From the NCBI RefSeq assembly GCF_036182465.1, contig NZ_CP108081.1:11532001-11596000 (forward strand): DNA of 64,000 bases, in the 5' to 3' direction. Positions within the stretch are counted from its first letter, which is position 1, and each line of letters starts with the position of its first letter. A model generated the notes under the pieces. The model saw nothing but the letters and a program-made list of their open reading frames with translations, had not been told where the DNA came from and ran no database searches. A program made the position numbers and the translations under genes. This DNA comes from Streptomyces sp. NBC_00258 (GTDB lineage Bacteria > Actinomycetota > Actinomycetes > Streptomycetales > Streptomycetaceae). Positions 17,480 to 26,167 of the stretch are shown here, one piece after another.

Positions 17480-17863
17480 ATGGGCCACGGAACCGACGCC
17501 AGCAGCGCCACCACCCGCGAACGCCTCGACGCCGTCGGCACCGCGGACGTCGCCGCCACCCTCCAGGCCCTCGCCACCCCATCCCGGCTCCACATCCTGG
17601 CCCGCCTCCAGGAAGGCCCCTGCTCCGTCAGTGACCTGGCCGACGCTGTCGGCATGGAAGCCTCCGCCTGCTCCCACCAACTCCGCCTGCTGCGCAACCT
17701 CGGCCTGGTCACCGGCGAACGCCACGGCCGCTCGATCATCTACGCCCTCTACGACAACCACGTCGCCGAACTCCTCGACCAGGCGCTCTACCACGTCGAA
17801 CACCTGCGTATGGGAATCCGCGACAACTCCGCAGCCACCGAAGAGGCACCGGCCGGTCTGTAA
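17480..17863 (+). CDS. ArsR/SmtB-family metal-sensing repressor, CzrA-like
   Basis: About 127 residues from the ATG at 17480. The winged helix includes CSVSDLADAVGMEASACSHQ, LRLLRNLGLV and the HGRSIIYALYD wing. The last helix carries D-x-H, then 10 residues, then H-x-x-H (YDNHVAELL...LYHVEH). This spacing equals the alpha-5 Zn/Co site of CzrA/SmtB (Asp, His, His, His/Glu). The alpha-3 cysteine box of CadC/ArsR is absent. It should therefore sense zinc or cobalt and release the ATPase promoter. No clear ribosome-binding site is visible. Confidence 0.93.
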   Translation: MGHGTDASSATTRERLDAVGTADVAATLQALATPSRLHILARLQEGPCSVSDLADAVGMEASACSHQLRLLRNLGLVTGERHGRSIIYALYDNHVAELLDQALYHVEHLRMGIRDNSAATEEAPAGL

Positions 17864-17902
17864 GAGGTGGTCGAGAACCTCGAGCCGCAGACACCGGCCC
17901 GG

Positions 17903-18415
17903 TCAGCGGATCACCTTGAACCGCAGATGGGTGGCGTTCGGAGTCTCGATCACCCTCGTACGCTCCAGCCGGTACTGCCCGCCCAGATGCTCGAACAGCC
18001 GAGTGCCGCCACTGAGCAGGACCGGAGCCAGATGGATCTGGACCTCGTCCAACAGCCCGGCCGCGAGGCACTGCTGAGTCACGCTCGCGCCGTGCACGGC
18101 GACCGCCTTGCCGCCCGCCGCAGCCTTCGCCTGGGCCACCGCGCTGTGGACGCCGTCGGTGACGAAGGTGAAGACCGACGGAGCCCGTACCGACTCCAGG
18201 GCGGGCGCCTCGGTGCCGGGCCACGCCAGTGTCCGGTTGTGCTCGCACGTCATCGGGATGTTGGAGAGCGCTCGCTGAGTCGCCGGGAAGTTCGCGAACG
18301 CGGTGATGTTCGTCGCGGAATGCAGCGGCGTGGTGTTGACCTGGGGGAAGTACCGTTCCAACTCGCCGGTGACCACGTTCAGCTGAGTGCGGACTGCTTC
18401 GGCCGCCGTCCGCAC
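17903..18415 (-). CDS. DHFR/RibD-like reductase, C-terminal half fused to foreign N-terminus
   Basis: About 170 residues. From about residue 80 on it matches the second half of dihydrofolate-reductase-like RibD C-domain proteins: FTFVTDGVHSAVAQAKAAAG, AVHGASVTQQCLAAGLLDEV, IHLAPVLLSGGTRLFEHLGG and the closing THLRFKVIR. The usual first half (LxMSLDGYxA and the substrate region) is missing, and the first ~78 residues match nothing I know. It is probably a chimera made by deletion and not a working enzyme. A complete relative is at 48062-48646. Confidence 0.6.
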   Translation of the reverse strand: MRTAAEAVRTQLNVVTGELERYFPQVNTTPLHSATNITAFANFPATQRALSNIPMTCEHNRTLAWPGTEAPALESVRAPSVFTFVTDGVHSAVAQAKAAAGGKAVAVHGASVTQQCLAAGLLDEVQIHLAPVLLSGGTRLFEHLGGQYRLERTRVIETPNATHLRFKVIR

Positions 18416-18809
18416 TGGTTCTGCTGATCGGCGGCTCGGTCACCGCTGCCCTGCGGCGGGTCGGGAAGAGCCGTCTGGCCGCCCCGCTCGCCAACCGCAG
18501 CGTGGCCGCGCCCCGGTTCACAAGGACTCCGGTCGGACGCACGCAGCGGTCTGATCGCACCACGGAACGTCAACTCAAGCCTTGACGCACCACATTGGCA
18601 ATCGTCGGCTCGACCTCTGCTGCCGGAATGCAGGAATTTTCGCTGGTGCTTACACGATGTCGGAATTGGTTGCGATCCATGACGGGCCCCGCATCAACGC
18701 TTTGCTTGCCTTCGAACCTTAGGGAAGGCGCCTTGGCGCACACTTGCACATACGCGCCAACCCTATGGAACATCTACGTCACGCGTACGTGTTGTTAAGG
18801 TCCTTGTTC

Positions 18810-19658
18810 ATGACTCATATCAGTGACCCCGCGTTTCAGGCCAAGGCTGACATTCAAGTGCGACAAGGAGATCTCGGCCGGAACGGCTGTGTAAGTACGA
18901 TCGGGATGGCGCGCTGGCTGGAGGACGCCCGGCTACGAGTGGAACTGCCCCGGTTCGAACGACTCGTGGGCGCCGGTGAGTTCGACCCCTTCCAGATCGT
19001 GTTGGTCAGCCAAAGCGTCGAACTGCTGGCACCTGCCCACCGCGAGGACACCAACGCGCAGGTGCACACCGGTGTTCGGCGCATCGGCCGGTCATCATTC
19101 ACTTTCGAGCACGAGGTGTTTGCCGACAACAAGCGCGTAGGATCCGGCGAAGCCACAGTCCTGCTACTCGGCACCGCAGGACCGCTGGCGCTTCCGGACG
19201 AGCTGATCGCGGACCTCACCGCCTTGCAAATGCCGGATTCGAGCACGACGGTCGTGAACCGTCCGGATGCCGAGCGCCATGAGCGTGACCACTACGCGTA
19301 TTTCACGCCGTTGCGCGCGCGGATATGCGACGTCGACTCCAATCAGCATGTCAATTTCATCGCCCTGGCCACCTGGTACGACGAGGCTGTCGCGGCGTTT
19401 ACGTCGGCGGCACTTGGCGTGGGCAAGGGAGATCTGTTGTCCGACCTGTCACCGTCGTCATATCGAATCAACTACGTCAGCGAAGTCACCTATCCCGGAG
19501 ATTACGAGATCGGGATTCTCGTCGCTGCTTTCGATACCGATTCCGTGCACTATGAACTAGGAATCTTCCTCGAGGGCACGTGCTTGGGTGTCGCCGATGC
19601 CGTCGGGACACGTGGTGAGCTGTCCGCCAGGTCGCTGGCTCCGGGTGGCCCCAGTTGA
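18810..19658 (+). CDS. Acyl-CoA thioesterase, double-hotdog
   Basis: About 282 residues in two hotdog halves. The first runs from DIQVRQGDLGRNGCVSTIGM with MARWLEDARL. The second has RARICDVDSNQHVNFIALAT and WYDEAV, where D-x-N-x-H-x-N and the ATWYDEA helix are the 4-hydroxybenzoyl-CoA-thioesterase pattern. It hydrolyses acyl-CoAs in the cytosol; chain specificity is unknown. The ATG at 18810 has AAGG 9 bases upstream. Base composition is less GC-rich than its neighbours, suggesting transfer. The 3' end overlaps the convergent AraC gene by 102 bases. Confidence 0.85.
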   Translation: MTHISDPAFQAKADIQVRQGDLGRNGCVSTIGMARWLEDARLRVELPRFERLVGAGEFDPFQIVLVSQSVELLAPAHREDTNAQVHTGVRRIGRSSFTFEHEVFADNKRVGSGEATVLLLGTAGPLALPDELIADLTALQMPDSSTTVVNRPDAERHERDHYAYFTPLRARICDVDSNQHVNFIALATWYDEAVAAFTSAALGVGKGDLLSDLSPSSYRINYVSEVTYPGDYEIGILVAAFDTDSVHYELGIFLEGTCLGVADAVGTRGELSARSLAPGGPS

Positions 19659-20633
19659 GAGAGCGTACTGAGTGGGCGTCTGGCCGTAGCGTTTCTTGAA
19701 GGCGCGAATGAAGTGGCTGCTGTCGGAGAATTGCCAGTGCGCGGCGAGTTCGGAGACAGTCGGACGGTGGGACGGGGCGGTGAGGGCGCGCCGGGCCTCT
19801 TCCAGTCGGCGGTGGCGGATGTAGGTGGCTACCGACTCTCCCACCAGGGTGAACGCTCGTTGGAGGGTACGCACGGAGACGTTGAGTTCACGTGCCAGCA
19901 TCGCGGGGGAGAGCTCGGGATCGGTGAGACGACGGTCCGCCAGGACCTTCGCTGCCTGGGTGAGCGCGGGGCTCAGCAGGGGCTCAGCATCGTCGAACCG
20001 ACCCGTCGCCACTGCCTTGGCCAGTTCTATGAGGGCGCTGTGCGCGGCGCGCACGCCGGCTGGACCGAGGTCAGCCCCGGTCGCATGGACCATGTTCGTG
20101 TGGGCCGTCAGCAGGCGCATCTCGGCCGAGTCCGCCGACTCGGTGATGCTCTTGTTTCTGAGCCGTGGTTCAAGCATCGAGGAGGGCAGCGTGAGAATTT
20201 TGACTGTGGTGTCCGGCGCTGTTCCGAAGTGCAACGGTGGCCCGTGTCGCAGGAGGAACTGCCCTGCCGAAACGGTGTATTCGTCACGATCGGGCGAGCC
20301 TCCCAAGGTCCATGTGCCGCGCCGCACCACGTACATCCGTACCTGATCTTCGTAACCGTACGGGGTGCCTGCCGTTCGGATGACGGACGCGCTGTCGAGA
20401 TCGGTGATCGCCACGTCGTGCACCTTCGCCACGCGAGTTCGGACACGGAAATCACCGGTCGTGGCCGGGCTGAAGGTCGGCAGGGGGAAGCCGTCGCCGA
20501 CCTGCGTCTGCCACCCGTGCCGGAAGGCATCGAAACCTCGCGGTACGGTGCCAGGGACGGTGGAGTCGAGCGAGAACCCTCCACGCGAGTCAGCGACCTC
20601 CGCGCCCGTGCCGTACATCGTCGACCGACCCAC
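19557..20633 (-). CDS. AraC-family transcriptional regulator
   Basis: Up to 358 residues. The N-terminal AraC_binding_2 sensor contains FRHGWQTQVGDGFPLPTFSP and YVVRRGTWTL. The C-terminal DNA-binding domain contains LARELNVSVRTLQRAFTLVG and FSDSSHFIRAFKKRYGQTPTQ. After the canonical end there are ~30 extra residues reading antisense to the thioesterase 3' end. The start is GTG at 20633 or ATG at 20618; neither is ideally spaced from the AAGAGGAG site. Confidence 0.88.
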   Translation of the reverse strand: MGRSTMYGTGAEVADSRGGFSLDSTVPGTVPRGFDAFRHGWQTQVGDGFPLPTFSPATTGDFRVRTRVAKVHDVAITDLDSASVIRTAGTPYGYEDQVRMYVVRRGTWTLGGSPDRDEYTVSAGQFLLRHGPPLHFGTAPDTTVKILTLPSSMLEPRLRNKSITESADSAEMRLLTAHTNMVHATGADLGPAGVRAAHSALIELAKAVATGRFDDAEPLLSPALTQAAKVLADRRLTDPELSPAMLARELNVSVRTLQRAFTLVGESVATYIRHRRLEEARRALTAPSHRPTVSELAAHWQFSDSSHFIRAFKKRYGQTPTQYALSTGATRSQRPGGQLTTCPDGIGDTQARALEEDS

Positions 20634-20842
20634 TCCTCTTTGGTTTCCCGAATCCTGTTGACTCTATGTTCTCTCCAGCATTGCTGTGGTCAAAGCCAAT
20701 GCCGTGACTCTGCTGGTGATGTTGGCGCGTTCGGCCTTCCGTTGCCACTGACGTGATGGCTGCCAGTCCCAGGAGGCTGTCGGGCCAGAACAGCGACTGC
20801 TCGCGGCGATTCAGGCAGGGATCGCCCACCACTTCGGGATCG

Positions 20843-21871
20843 TTAGAAGCGATCCGGGCGGCAACCCGACAGAGCCGACTCAACGGTTCCGTCGACCAAC
20901 TCTCGTGCGACCAGGCGGCCCACGGCCGCGGCGAGCGTGACCGCCGAGTGCATCACTGCCAAGTAGAGGCCGGGGACTTCGGCGACCGGGCCGACGATCG
21001 GCTCACCGTCGGCCGGCATGGGGCGCACTCCGAGTCGGGTGCTGAGCAGCTCGACGCTCTCGGAGCCATGGAAGGTGGACCGGACGGCCGCAAGGGTTCG
21101 TTCGGGCGAGTCCGCGGCGGCAATGAGCCGGTCCGCGGCGACCTGCCGAAGATCGAAGTCCTCGGTGTTGACCACGGTGCGGACCAGACCGGCCGGGGCG
21201 CTGAGCCGGAACAGCGGGCTCGGCGACGGTTCGACCGGGACGTGCACGCCGAGCGGCGCGCCCAGCGCGGCCGTGGCAACTCCGGCCGCCAGCACCACCG
21301 TCGCACCGGAGAGGAGGCCTGCTGTCGTATCAACCCCGGCAATCCTGCCTGCTGCATCCCGGCGGACCGCGGTAACCGGCGTGTCCAGATGTACCCGGGC
21401 TCCATGGGTGCGAGCGGCCGCGACCAGCCGCTCGGTCACGCCCACTGAGTCGACAGCGCCGTCACCTGGCGCCCAGACAGCCCACTCCGGCGGCTGCCGA
21501 AGGTTGGGTTCGAGCGTCGCCACAGTGGTCGCGTCCACGATCGTCTGCTCGGGTCCGGCGTCCGGCGCACAGTCCTCCCTGGTCCAGCTCAGAGAGCCGG
21601 ACCAGGTCACCGGGAGTCCCGGCAACTCGGCCCCGAGCCGGTGATACTCCGCCGTCGCGGTGGTCCGCAGCCCGGCGGCTGGACCTTTACGCACGCCGGA
21701 CGATCCGACCCAGGCGAAGGAGTCCGCCGTCACGCCGGCGCCTGGCCGCCCAGCGTCGACCAACGTCACGTTGGCGCCCGTCCGGGCGGCGTGATATGCC
21801 ACCGATGCGCCGACAATGCCGGAGCCGACGACGATCAAGTCCGTACTCACCGGTGGGCTCAACATGTTCAC
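20843..21871 (-). CDS. FAD-dependent oxidoreductase (D-amino-acid oxidase/DAO fold)
   Basis: 342 residues. The N-terminal dinucleotide motif is LIVVGSGIVGASVAYHAA, with the acidic end VTLVDAGRPG. The central part (GAVDSVGVTERLVAAARTHG and GVDTTAGLLSGATVVLAAG) and the C-terminal GLYLAVMHSAVTLAAAVGRL segment follow the DAO/glycine-oxidase/sarcosine-oxidase pattern. The substrate is probably an amine or amino acid. It appears monocistronic. Confidence 0.88.
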   Translation of the reverse strand: MNMLSPPVSTDLIVVGSGIVGASVAYHAARTGANVTLVDAGRPGAGVTADSFAWVGSSGVRKGPAAGLRTTATAEYHRLGAELPGLPVTWSGSLSWTREDCAPDAGPEQTIVDATTVATLEPNLRQPPEWAVWAPGDGAVDSVGVTERLVAAARTHGARVHLDTPVTAVRRDAAGRIAGVDTTAGLLSGATVVLAAGVATAALGAPLGVHVPVEPSPSPLFRLSAPAGLVRTVVNTEDFDLRQVAADRLIAAADSPERTLAAVRSTFHGSESVELLSTRLGVRPMPADGEPIVGPVAEVPGLYLAVMHSAVTLAAAVGRLVARELVDGTVESALSGCRPDRF

Positions 21872-22790
21872 GACCGTAACGTCCGCAGCGTCCGCCCGTA
21901 AACGAGATTCAGACGCGGGACACTCGGCCGTCTATCCAGGCCCCTGACTCCAGGCCCCCTGACTGTCGGAAGCACAACGATGCTCCCACCACAAGACTGC
22001 TCCTGGGGCCACTTCTCACGAACACTCATTTCCCGATCGAGTCCCTGGGGCCACCGGACTCGTTCCCCTGGGGCCAGAGAAACCGTTCAGAGCCAGAGAT
22101 TGGGGCTCGTTTACGCGGGCCCGGTGCACGGTGAGCTGTGCAAGTACGGTTCAACGTGGTTGAAGCGGGAGGTGTACGGACCAGTTCTTACGAGGGGTTG
22201 ACACGATGACCAACCGACTCCACTCAGGCTCCTGAACCGGCAAGCCTGGCCTCTCGCCACCGGCCCGAATGGCGTGGCACAACCACGAGGAGTCGAGCAT
22301 GAGCAGGCCCAACGATCGCGACAACCACAAGCCCACGGCACCGAGTCCACTGAGTGTCATCGGCTGCGGGTACCTGGCGACCGCAGCCGTCCGAGCCACG
22401 GCGACTGTTGCCCTGGCCGACCAGCCAGTCCGTTCCGCCGCCAGAGCAGATCACGCCCTTGGCGTCCTGGACGACAGCTGACACAGACCGTCGAGAGTCA
22501 CCGGCAGCCAACGCCAGTGGCCCGGGGCGCAGGATCAGCGGCTGCCACACGGTAGTGACCTGCGAAATGCCCCTGGTCGCATCGACTTCATGCAGTGATC
22601 GAAGACGCGTGGAGCGGCGATCCAGCCGAGGACAGGTGCGCCCGCTTTTTGTGGCGCCGAGGCGACGACTGTGCAGCAGGGTCATGTCGTAGGCCGCCGC
22701 AGCCGGGGCTCGGTCCCGGCGGTTGCCTTGTCCTCCACGAGGCCGGATCGGTAGATGTCCTGCACCTGTTCGGCAAGGGATGCGGCACCG
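21872..22790. other. Long region without a clear gene; short repeats
   Basis: About 920 bases. The 10-mer CCTGGGGCCA occurs three times (22002-22011, 22044-22053, 22067-22076). A domain V-like hairpin ends at 22152. A small plus-strand frame from about 22301 (SRPNDRDNHKPTAPSPLSVI) has no recognised family. The rest shows no supported gene on either strand. Confidence 0.4.
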
Positions 22791-23438
22791 TCACTCTCCG
22801 GTTTCGTGATCGCCCGCTGGACGGGGCCGCATGTGGGCCTCGCCGAAGCGTTCGCGCCCCGCGGTCCCCCAGGCGAGCAGAGCGAAGCCCAGGGCGAAGC
22901 CGAGCATCGTCCAAACACCGCGTGGCCAGAAGATGTGGCTGTCGACGAAGGACCAGCCCGCCGCCAGGAGCACCGCCGTGCCGGGAAGAACTCGGGCGCC
23001 GTGTTTCGCGAGCAGCGCGACCGCGGTGGCCACGATGGCGCCGATGAGAGCGTAGGCGCCGGCCTGCCCCAGCGCCTCACCCGTGTCGTAGAGCGGGCGC
23101 TTGACCGGTCCGAGGCTCGCTGTCGCGTCGGCGTGCTCGACCGCGGTTCCGGCCGCGATGCCGGCGACCGCGTCGAGGCCTGTGTAGAAGGCCGCGTAGA
23201 CGAAGGCACCAGCCCAGGCCACCACGGTGGCGAAGCCCGCGAGGCCGAGTCGGGGCCGATGCCACAAAGGAACCAGGATGCCGACCGTGAGCAGCGGAAA
23301 GACCGGCAACAGTGCGATGTGCAGCTGCGCCCAGTCCGCGGCCGTCGATCTGGACAGCCCGTGCGGATGCGCGATGCCCGCCGCAGCGAGGACCAGTGGG
23401 GCAGCGGTGACGAGGGCCATGCGTCGGATGGTCGACAT
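22791..23438 (-). CDS. Integral membrane protein of unknown function
   Basis: 215 residues from the ATG at 23438. About six hydrophobic stretches are visible: residues ~5-22 (RRMALVTAAPLVLAAAGIAH), ~35-55, ~62-85 (GFATVVAWAGAFVYAAFYTG), ~120-140, ~150-165 and ~175-195. The short soluble loops carry no catalytic motif that I recognise. It is divergent from the GNAT gene. Confidence 0.72.
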   Translation of the reverse strand: MSTIRRMALVTAAPLVLAAAGIAHPHGLSRSTAADWAQLHIALLPVFPLLTVGILVPLWHRPRLGLAGFATVVAWAGAFVYAAFYTGLDAVAGIAAGTAVEHADATASLGPVKRPLYDTGEALGQAGAYALIGAIVATAVALLAKHGARVLPGTAVLLAAGWSFVDSHIFWPRGVWTMLGFALGFALLAWGTAGRERFGEAHMRPRPAGDHETGE

Positions 23439-23643
23439 GCCTGCGAGCGTAGGTGCGTGAGGTCGTCCGGAACGGCCGCGTAAGAGTTCCGTAAGACCCT
23501 TGCCGTCCTCAGTCAGTCCGAGTGACTCGGTGATTGGAGAACGCAGGGCTTGCCGGGCACGAGGAAGAAGTCCAGGACAACAGGGCGAGGGCGGCGTGCG
23601 GGAGTTCATGGACGTCAACCGGGTCGGCCGCGAGAATGCGGCC

Positions 23644-24177
23644 ATGGAGATCACAACCGCCGTGGCCACCGATGCCGATGCTGTCGCCGAGCTGCATACG
23701 GCAAGCTGGCGAAGGGCCTACGCGACCCTGTTCCCTGCGCAGTACCTGGACGGCCCGCTACTCGTCGAACGCCAACAAGTGTGGCAGGCGCGGCTGGCCG
23801 AGCCCGTCCCGGGCGCGGCACTGTTCCTGGCCATGGAAACCAGCGTGCTGCTCGGCTTTGTCTACCTCGAACCGCAGCCGGACGGCCGGGTTCTGCTCGA
23901 CAACCTGCATGCACGTCCCGGCGATACCGGGCGCGGGCTGGGCAGTCGGCTTCTCGAGCATGCCCTGGACTGGGCGGCCACCGCGCACCCCGGCCAAGAC
24001 GTCTACCTGGAGGTCCTGCAGGGCAACACCCGCGCGGTCGCGTTCTACGAACGCCACGGAGGCCGCCGTACCGCGTCCCGCATCTGCCGCTTCGACCAGG
24101 GATTCGAGCTTCCCGAGTTCGAGTACACCTGGCCCGCCACAGTCCCGGCGTCGACACGGGCGCCAGCGCATCGCTGA
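23644..24177 (+). CDS. GNAT-family N-acetyltransferase
   Basis: 177 residues. The N-terminus EITTAVATDADAVAELHTAS and the acceptor region precede the acetyl-CoA pyrophosphate loop in the segment RPGDTGRGLGSRLLEHAL (R/Q-x-x-G-x-G/A). EVLQGNTRAVAFYERHGGRR is the C-terminal motif B. It acetylates an amine on a small molecule or protein; the substrate is unknown. Confidence 0.88.
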   Translation: MEITTAVATDADAVAELHTASWRRAYATLFPAQYLDGPLLVERQQVWQARLAEPVPGAALFLAMETSVLLGFVYLEPQPDGRVLLDNLHARPGDTGRGLGSRLLEHALDWAATAHPGQDVYLEVLQGNTRAVAFYERHGGRRTASRICRFDQGFELPEFEYTWPATVPASTRAPAHR

Positions 24178-24377
24178 GCGTGACCTCGCCGTACGCCGCC
24201 GCCAGTGCCCCTTCGAAACCTACCGGCGGAGTAGGTGCTCTCTGGAGTCCGAGCCAGGAGTACTGGGCCAACCTCAATCGCGCACCACGTCGTTGTTCTG
24301 GCGGATGAGGTGGCGCGTCATCAGACCAGCGCCTTCCAGGGTCCAAGGCCGGCTCCCGGCGTCATCGTGGACTTCGT

Positions 24378-24935
24378 TCAGCCACGGATGAGTTCGGCGG
24401 CGCCGAAGGAGACGTTGAAGCGGTCGCACCAGATGCTGACGCTGTTGTAGCGGGACGGATCGGCGTCTTCCGGCAGGGCGTAGTTCTGACTGCCTTTGTT
24501 GCCTTTGAGCTTGCCGAGGCCGACGTACTCGCCGTCGTCGAAGACGTGCCAGCCGGCCCGCCCCGGCTTCACCGGCGCGTCGGTCAGCCACACACGCAAG
24601 TCCGGCCCGTTGCTGGTGTCAAGGCTCTCCAGTCGCACGACGTGGGAGCCATCAGCCAGACGTACGAGCTTCACCGTGCCCGATGTCGTGTGCTCATGGC
24701 TGATCAGCTCACCACTCGCCAGTGTCACGGGCCCGGGCGGCACCGACGGGGAGGCCGTTGTCGCGGGCTTCGCCTCCGGGGCCCGGGAGGGCTCTTCGAC
24801 GCCGGGCAGAGCCTCCGTCACCGTCTCGTCCTGCCAGAGCTTCCACGGCTGGAACCAGAACAGCCCGGCGCCTACCCCTACGACCACCGCGACCAGCACC
24901 CCGATGGCCAACGGCCCCACCCGCACGCGCCCCAT
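24378..24935 (-). CDS. Membrane-anchored DM13-domain protein
   Basis: 185 residues. An N-terminal membrane anchor (residues ~8-28, VGPLAIGVLVAVVVGVGAGL) is followed by a Pro/Ala-rich linker. An extracytoplasmic DM13 domain runs from about residue 75: ASGELISHEHTTSGTVKLVR, GPDLRVWLTDAP, DDGEYVGLGKLKGNKGSQNY and SIWCDRFNVSFGAAEL with the conserved Cys. DM13 domains are proposed to act in extracytoplasmic redox chemistry. Confidence 0.85.
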   Translation of the reverse strand: MGRVRVGPLAIGVLVAVVVGVGAGLFWFQPWKLWQDETVTEALPGVEEPSRAPEAKPATTASPSVPPGPVTLASGELISHEHTTSGTVKLVRLADGSHVVRLESLDTSNGPDLRVWLTDAPVKPGRAGWHVFDDGEYVGLGKLKGNKGSQNYALPEDADPSRYNSVSIWCDRFNVSFGAAELIRG

Positions 24936-25396
24936 GCCGCTCCTCTTTCCGTTCCGGGAATCACCTCGTCACTCCCTCCATTCAACGGAAAAGAGGGCCG
25001 TCCGGGCTGGGTTGGCCGATGACGAAATCCTTACATCACGGCACGGGGACGCGTGCGGGCATGGCGCCCCGGCAGATCGCGTCTGGTGTCTTGTTCCCTG
25101 ACGGACTTCTGGACGTGGTGGGCGCGGCCGACGGTACGGCGGGTGTGGCGTCCTGGCGTGGGCGCATGCGTGTACTGGTCACCGGCGGTGCCGGGTTCAT
25201 CGGGTCCCATGTGACTCCCGCGTCGGCCGTGAAGAGCGACAAGCAGCCTTACCAGGAAGGCGCATGTTGGGTGGGAGGCCCGGGATCGTGTACCGACCCT
25301 CCCCAGCAGCGGAGCGAATTCGTCTTCCCCCTGCGCGTCTGCGTCCGCGATCTTATGCTGACACCGTGAGTTGAGACGATCTGGGGGGTATGCCTG
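24936..25396. other. Intergenic region with epimerase remnant
   Basis: About 460 bases. The only recognisable part is the epimerase N-terminus at 25166-25216. A run of seven G stands just before the methyltransferase start region. Confidence 0.4.
25166..25216 (+). pseudogene. N-terminal stub of an NAD-dependent epimerase
   Basis: From the ATG the sequence encodes MRVLVTGGAGFIGSHVT, the exact nucleotide-binding start of sugar-nucleotide epimerases/dehydratases. After 17 codons it passes into unrelated sequence. It is a truncated gene whose body has been deleted. Confidence 0.6.
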
Positions 25397-26167
25397 ATGA
25401 GGGCAGTAGGCGGGGGAACGTCAGCATTGAAGTCGGGGGTCAAGCGTCTCTTGGGACGTGCTGGATTCGACATCGTGCGCAGCACCAACAACCTGGGGGG
25501 CGTCGACGACTTCATTCCGTTCGAGGCAACGATGCGGGCTGCACAGGCGGCCGGTCTGTCGGTCGGTGACCACATCGACGAGGTCATGAACGGGACGCCC
25601 GGAGCCACCCAGGCCACCATCGATGAACTACGGGCTCTCGGCGTCTTCGCTGCCAACCCGAACACTGTGCTGGAGATCGGCCCCGGGTCCGGACGGTACC
25701 TGGAGAAGACGCTGAAGGAGTGTTCACCAGACCGCTACGAGATCTACGAGACGGCAGCGCCCTGGGCCAACTATCTGGTGGACACGTTCAGCGTGGTCGC
25801 CCAACCGACCGCCGGATGCAGTCTCGCCCCGACACCCGACGGCAGCATCGACCTCGTTCAGGCTCATAAGGTCTTCAACACCGTGACCTTCCTCTGCGCC
25901 TCCCGCTACTTCTTCGAGATGGCACGTGTCACGCGACCTGGTGGTCGGATCGTCTTCGACGCAATGACGGAGACCTGCCTGGGCCCGGCCGCGGTGGGTG
26001 CCTGGGCGACACAGGGCGGCGCGGGGCACGGCTCCTATCCAGCCGCCATGCCTCGTCGGACATGTGTGGACCTTTTCGCGACCTTCGGCTGTGGCCTGGA
26101 GGCCAGCTTCCTGGCGCCCATGGGCGTCGCTACCACGGAGGTGCTCGTCTTCGAAAAGAGGGCTTGA
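25397..26167 (+). CDS. Class I SAM-dependent methyltransferase
   Basis: 256 residues. The Rossmann motif I is TVLEIGPGSGRYLEKTLKE near residue 93; motif post-I EIYETAAPWANYL and a VTRPGGRIVFDAMTE strand follow. The N-terminal ~90 residues (KRLLGRAGFDIVRSTNNLGG) resemble leaders of methyltransferases from polysaccharide loci. This agrees loosely with the epimerase stub just upstream, so it may be a survivor of a sugar or glycan cluster. Substrate unknown. Confidence 0.82.
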   Translation: MRAVGGGTSALKSGVKRLLGRAGFDIVRSTNNLGGVDDFIPFEATMRAAQAAGLSVGDHIDEVMNGTPGATQATIDELRALGVFAANPNTVLEIGPGSGRYLEKTLKECSPDRYEIYETAAPWANYLVDTFSVVAQPTAGCSLAPTPDGSIDLVQAHKVFNTVTFLCASRYFFEMARVTRPGGRIVFDAMTETCLGPAAVGAWATQGGAGHGSYPAAMPRRTCVDLFATFGCGLEASFLAPMGVATTEVLVFEKRA

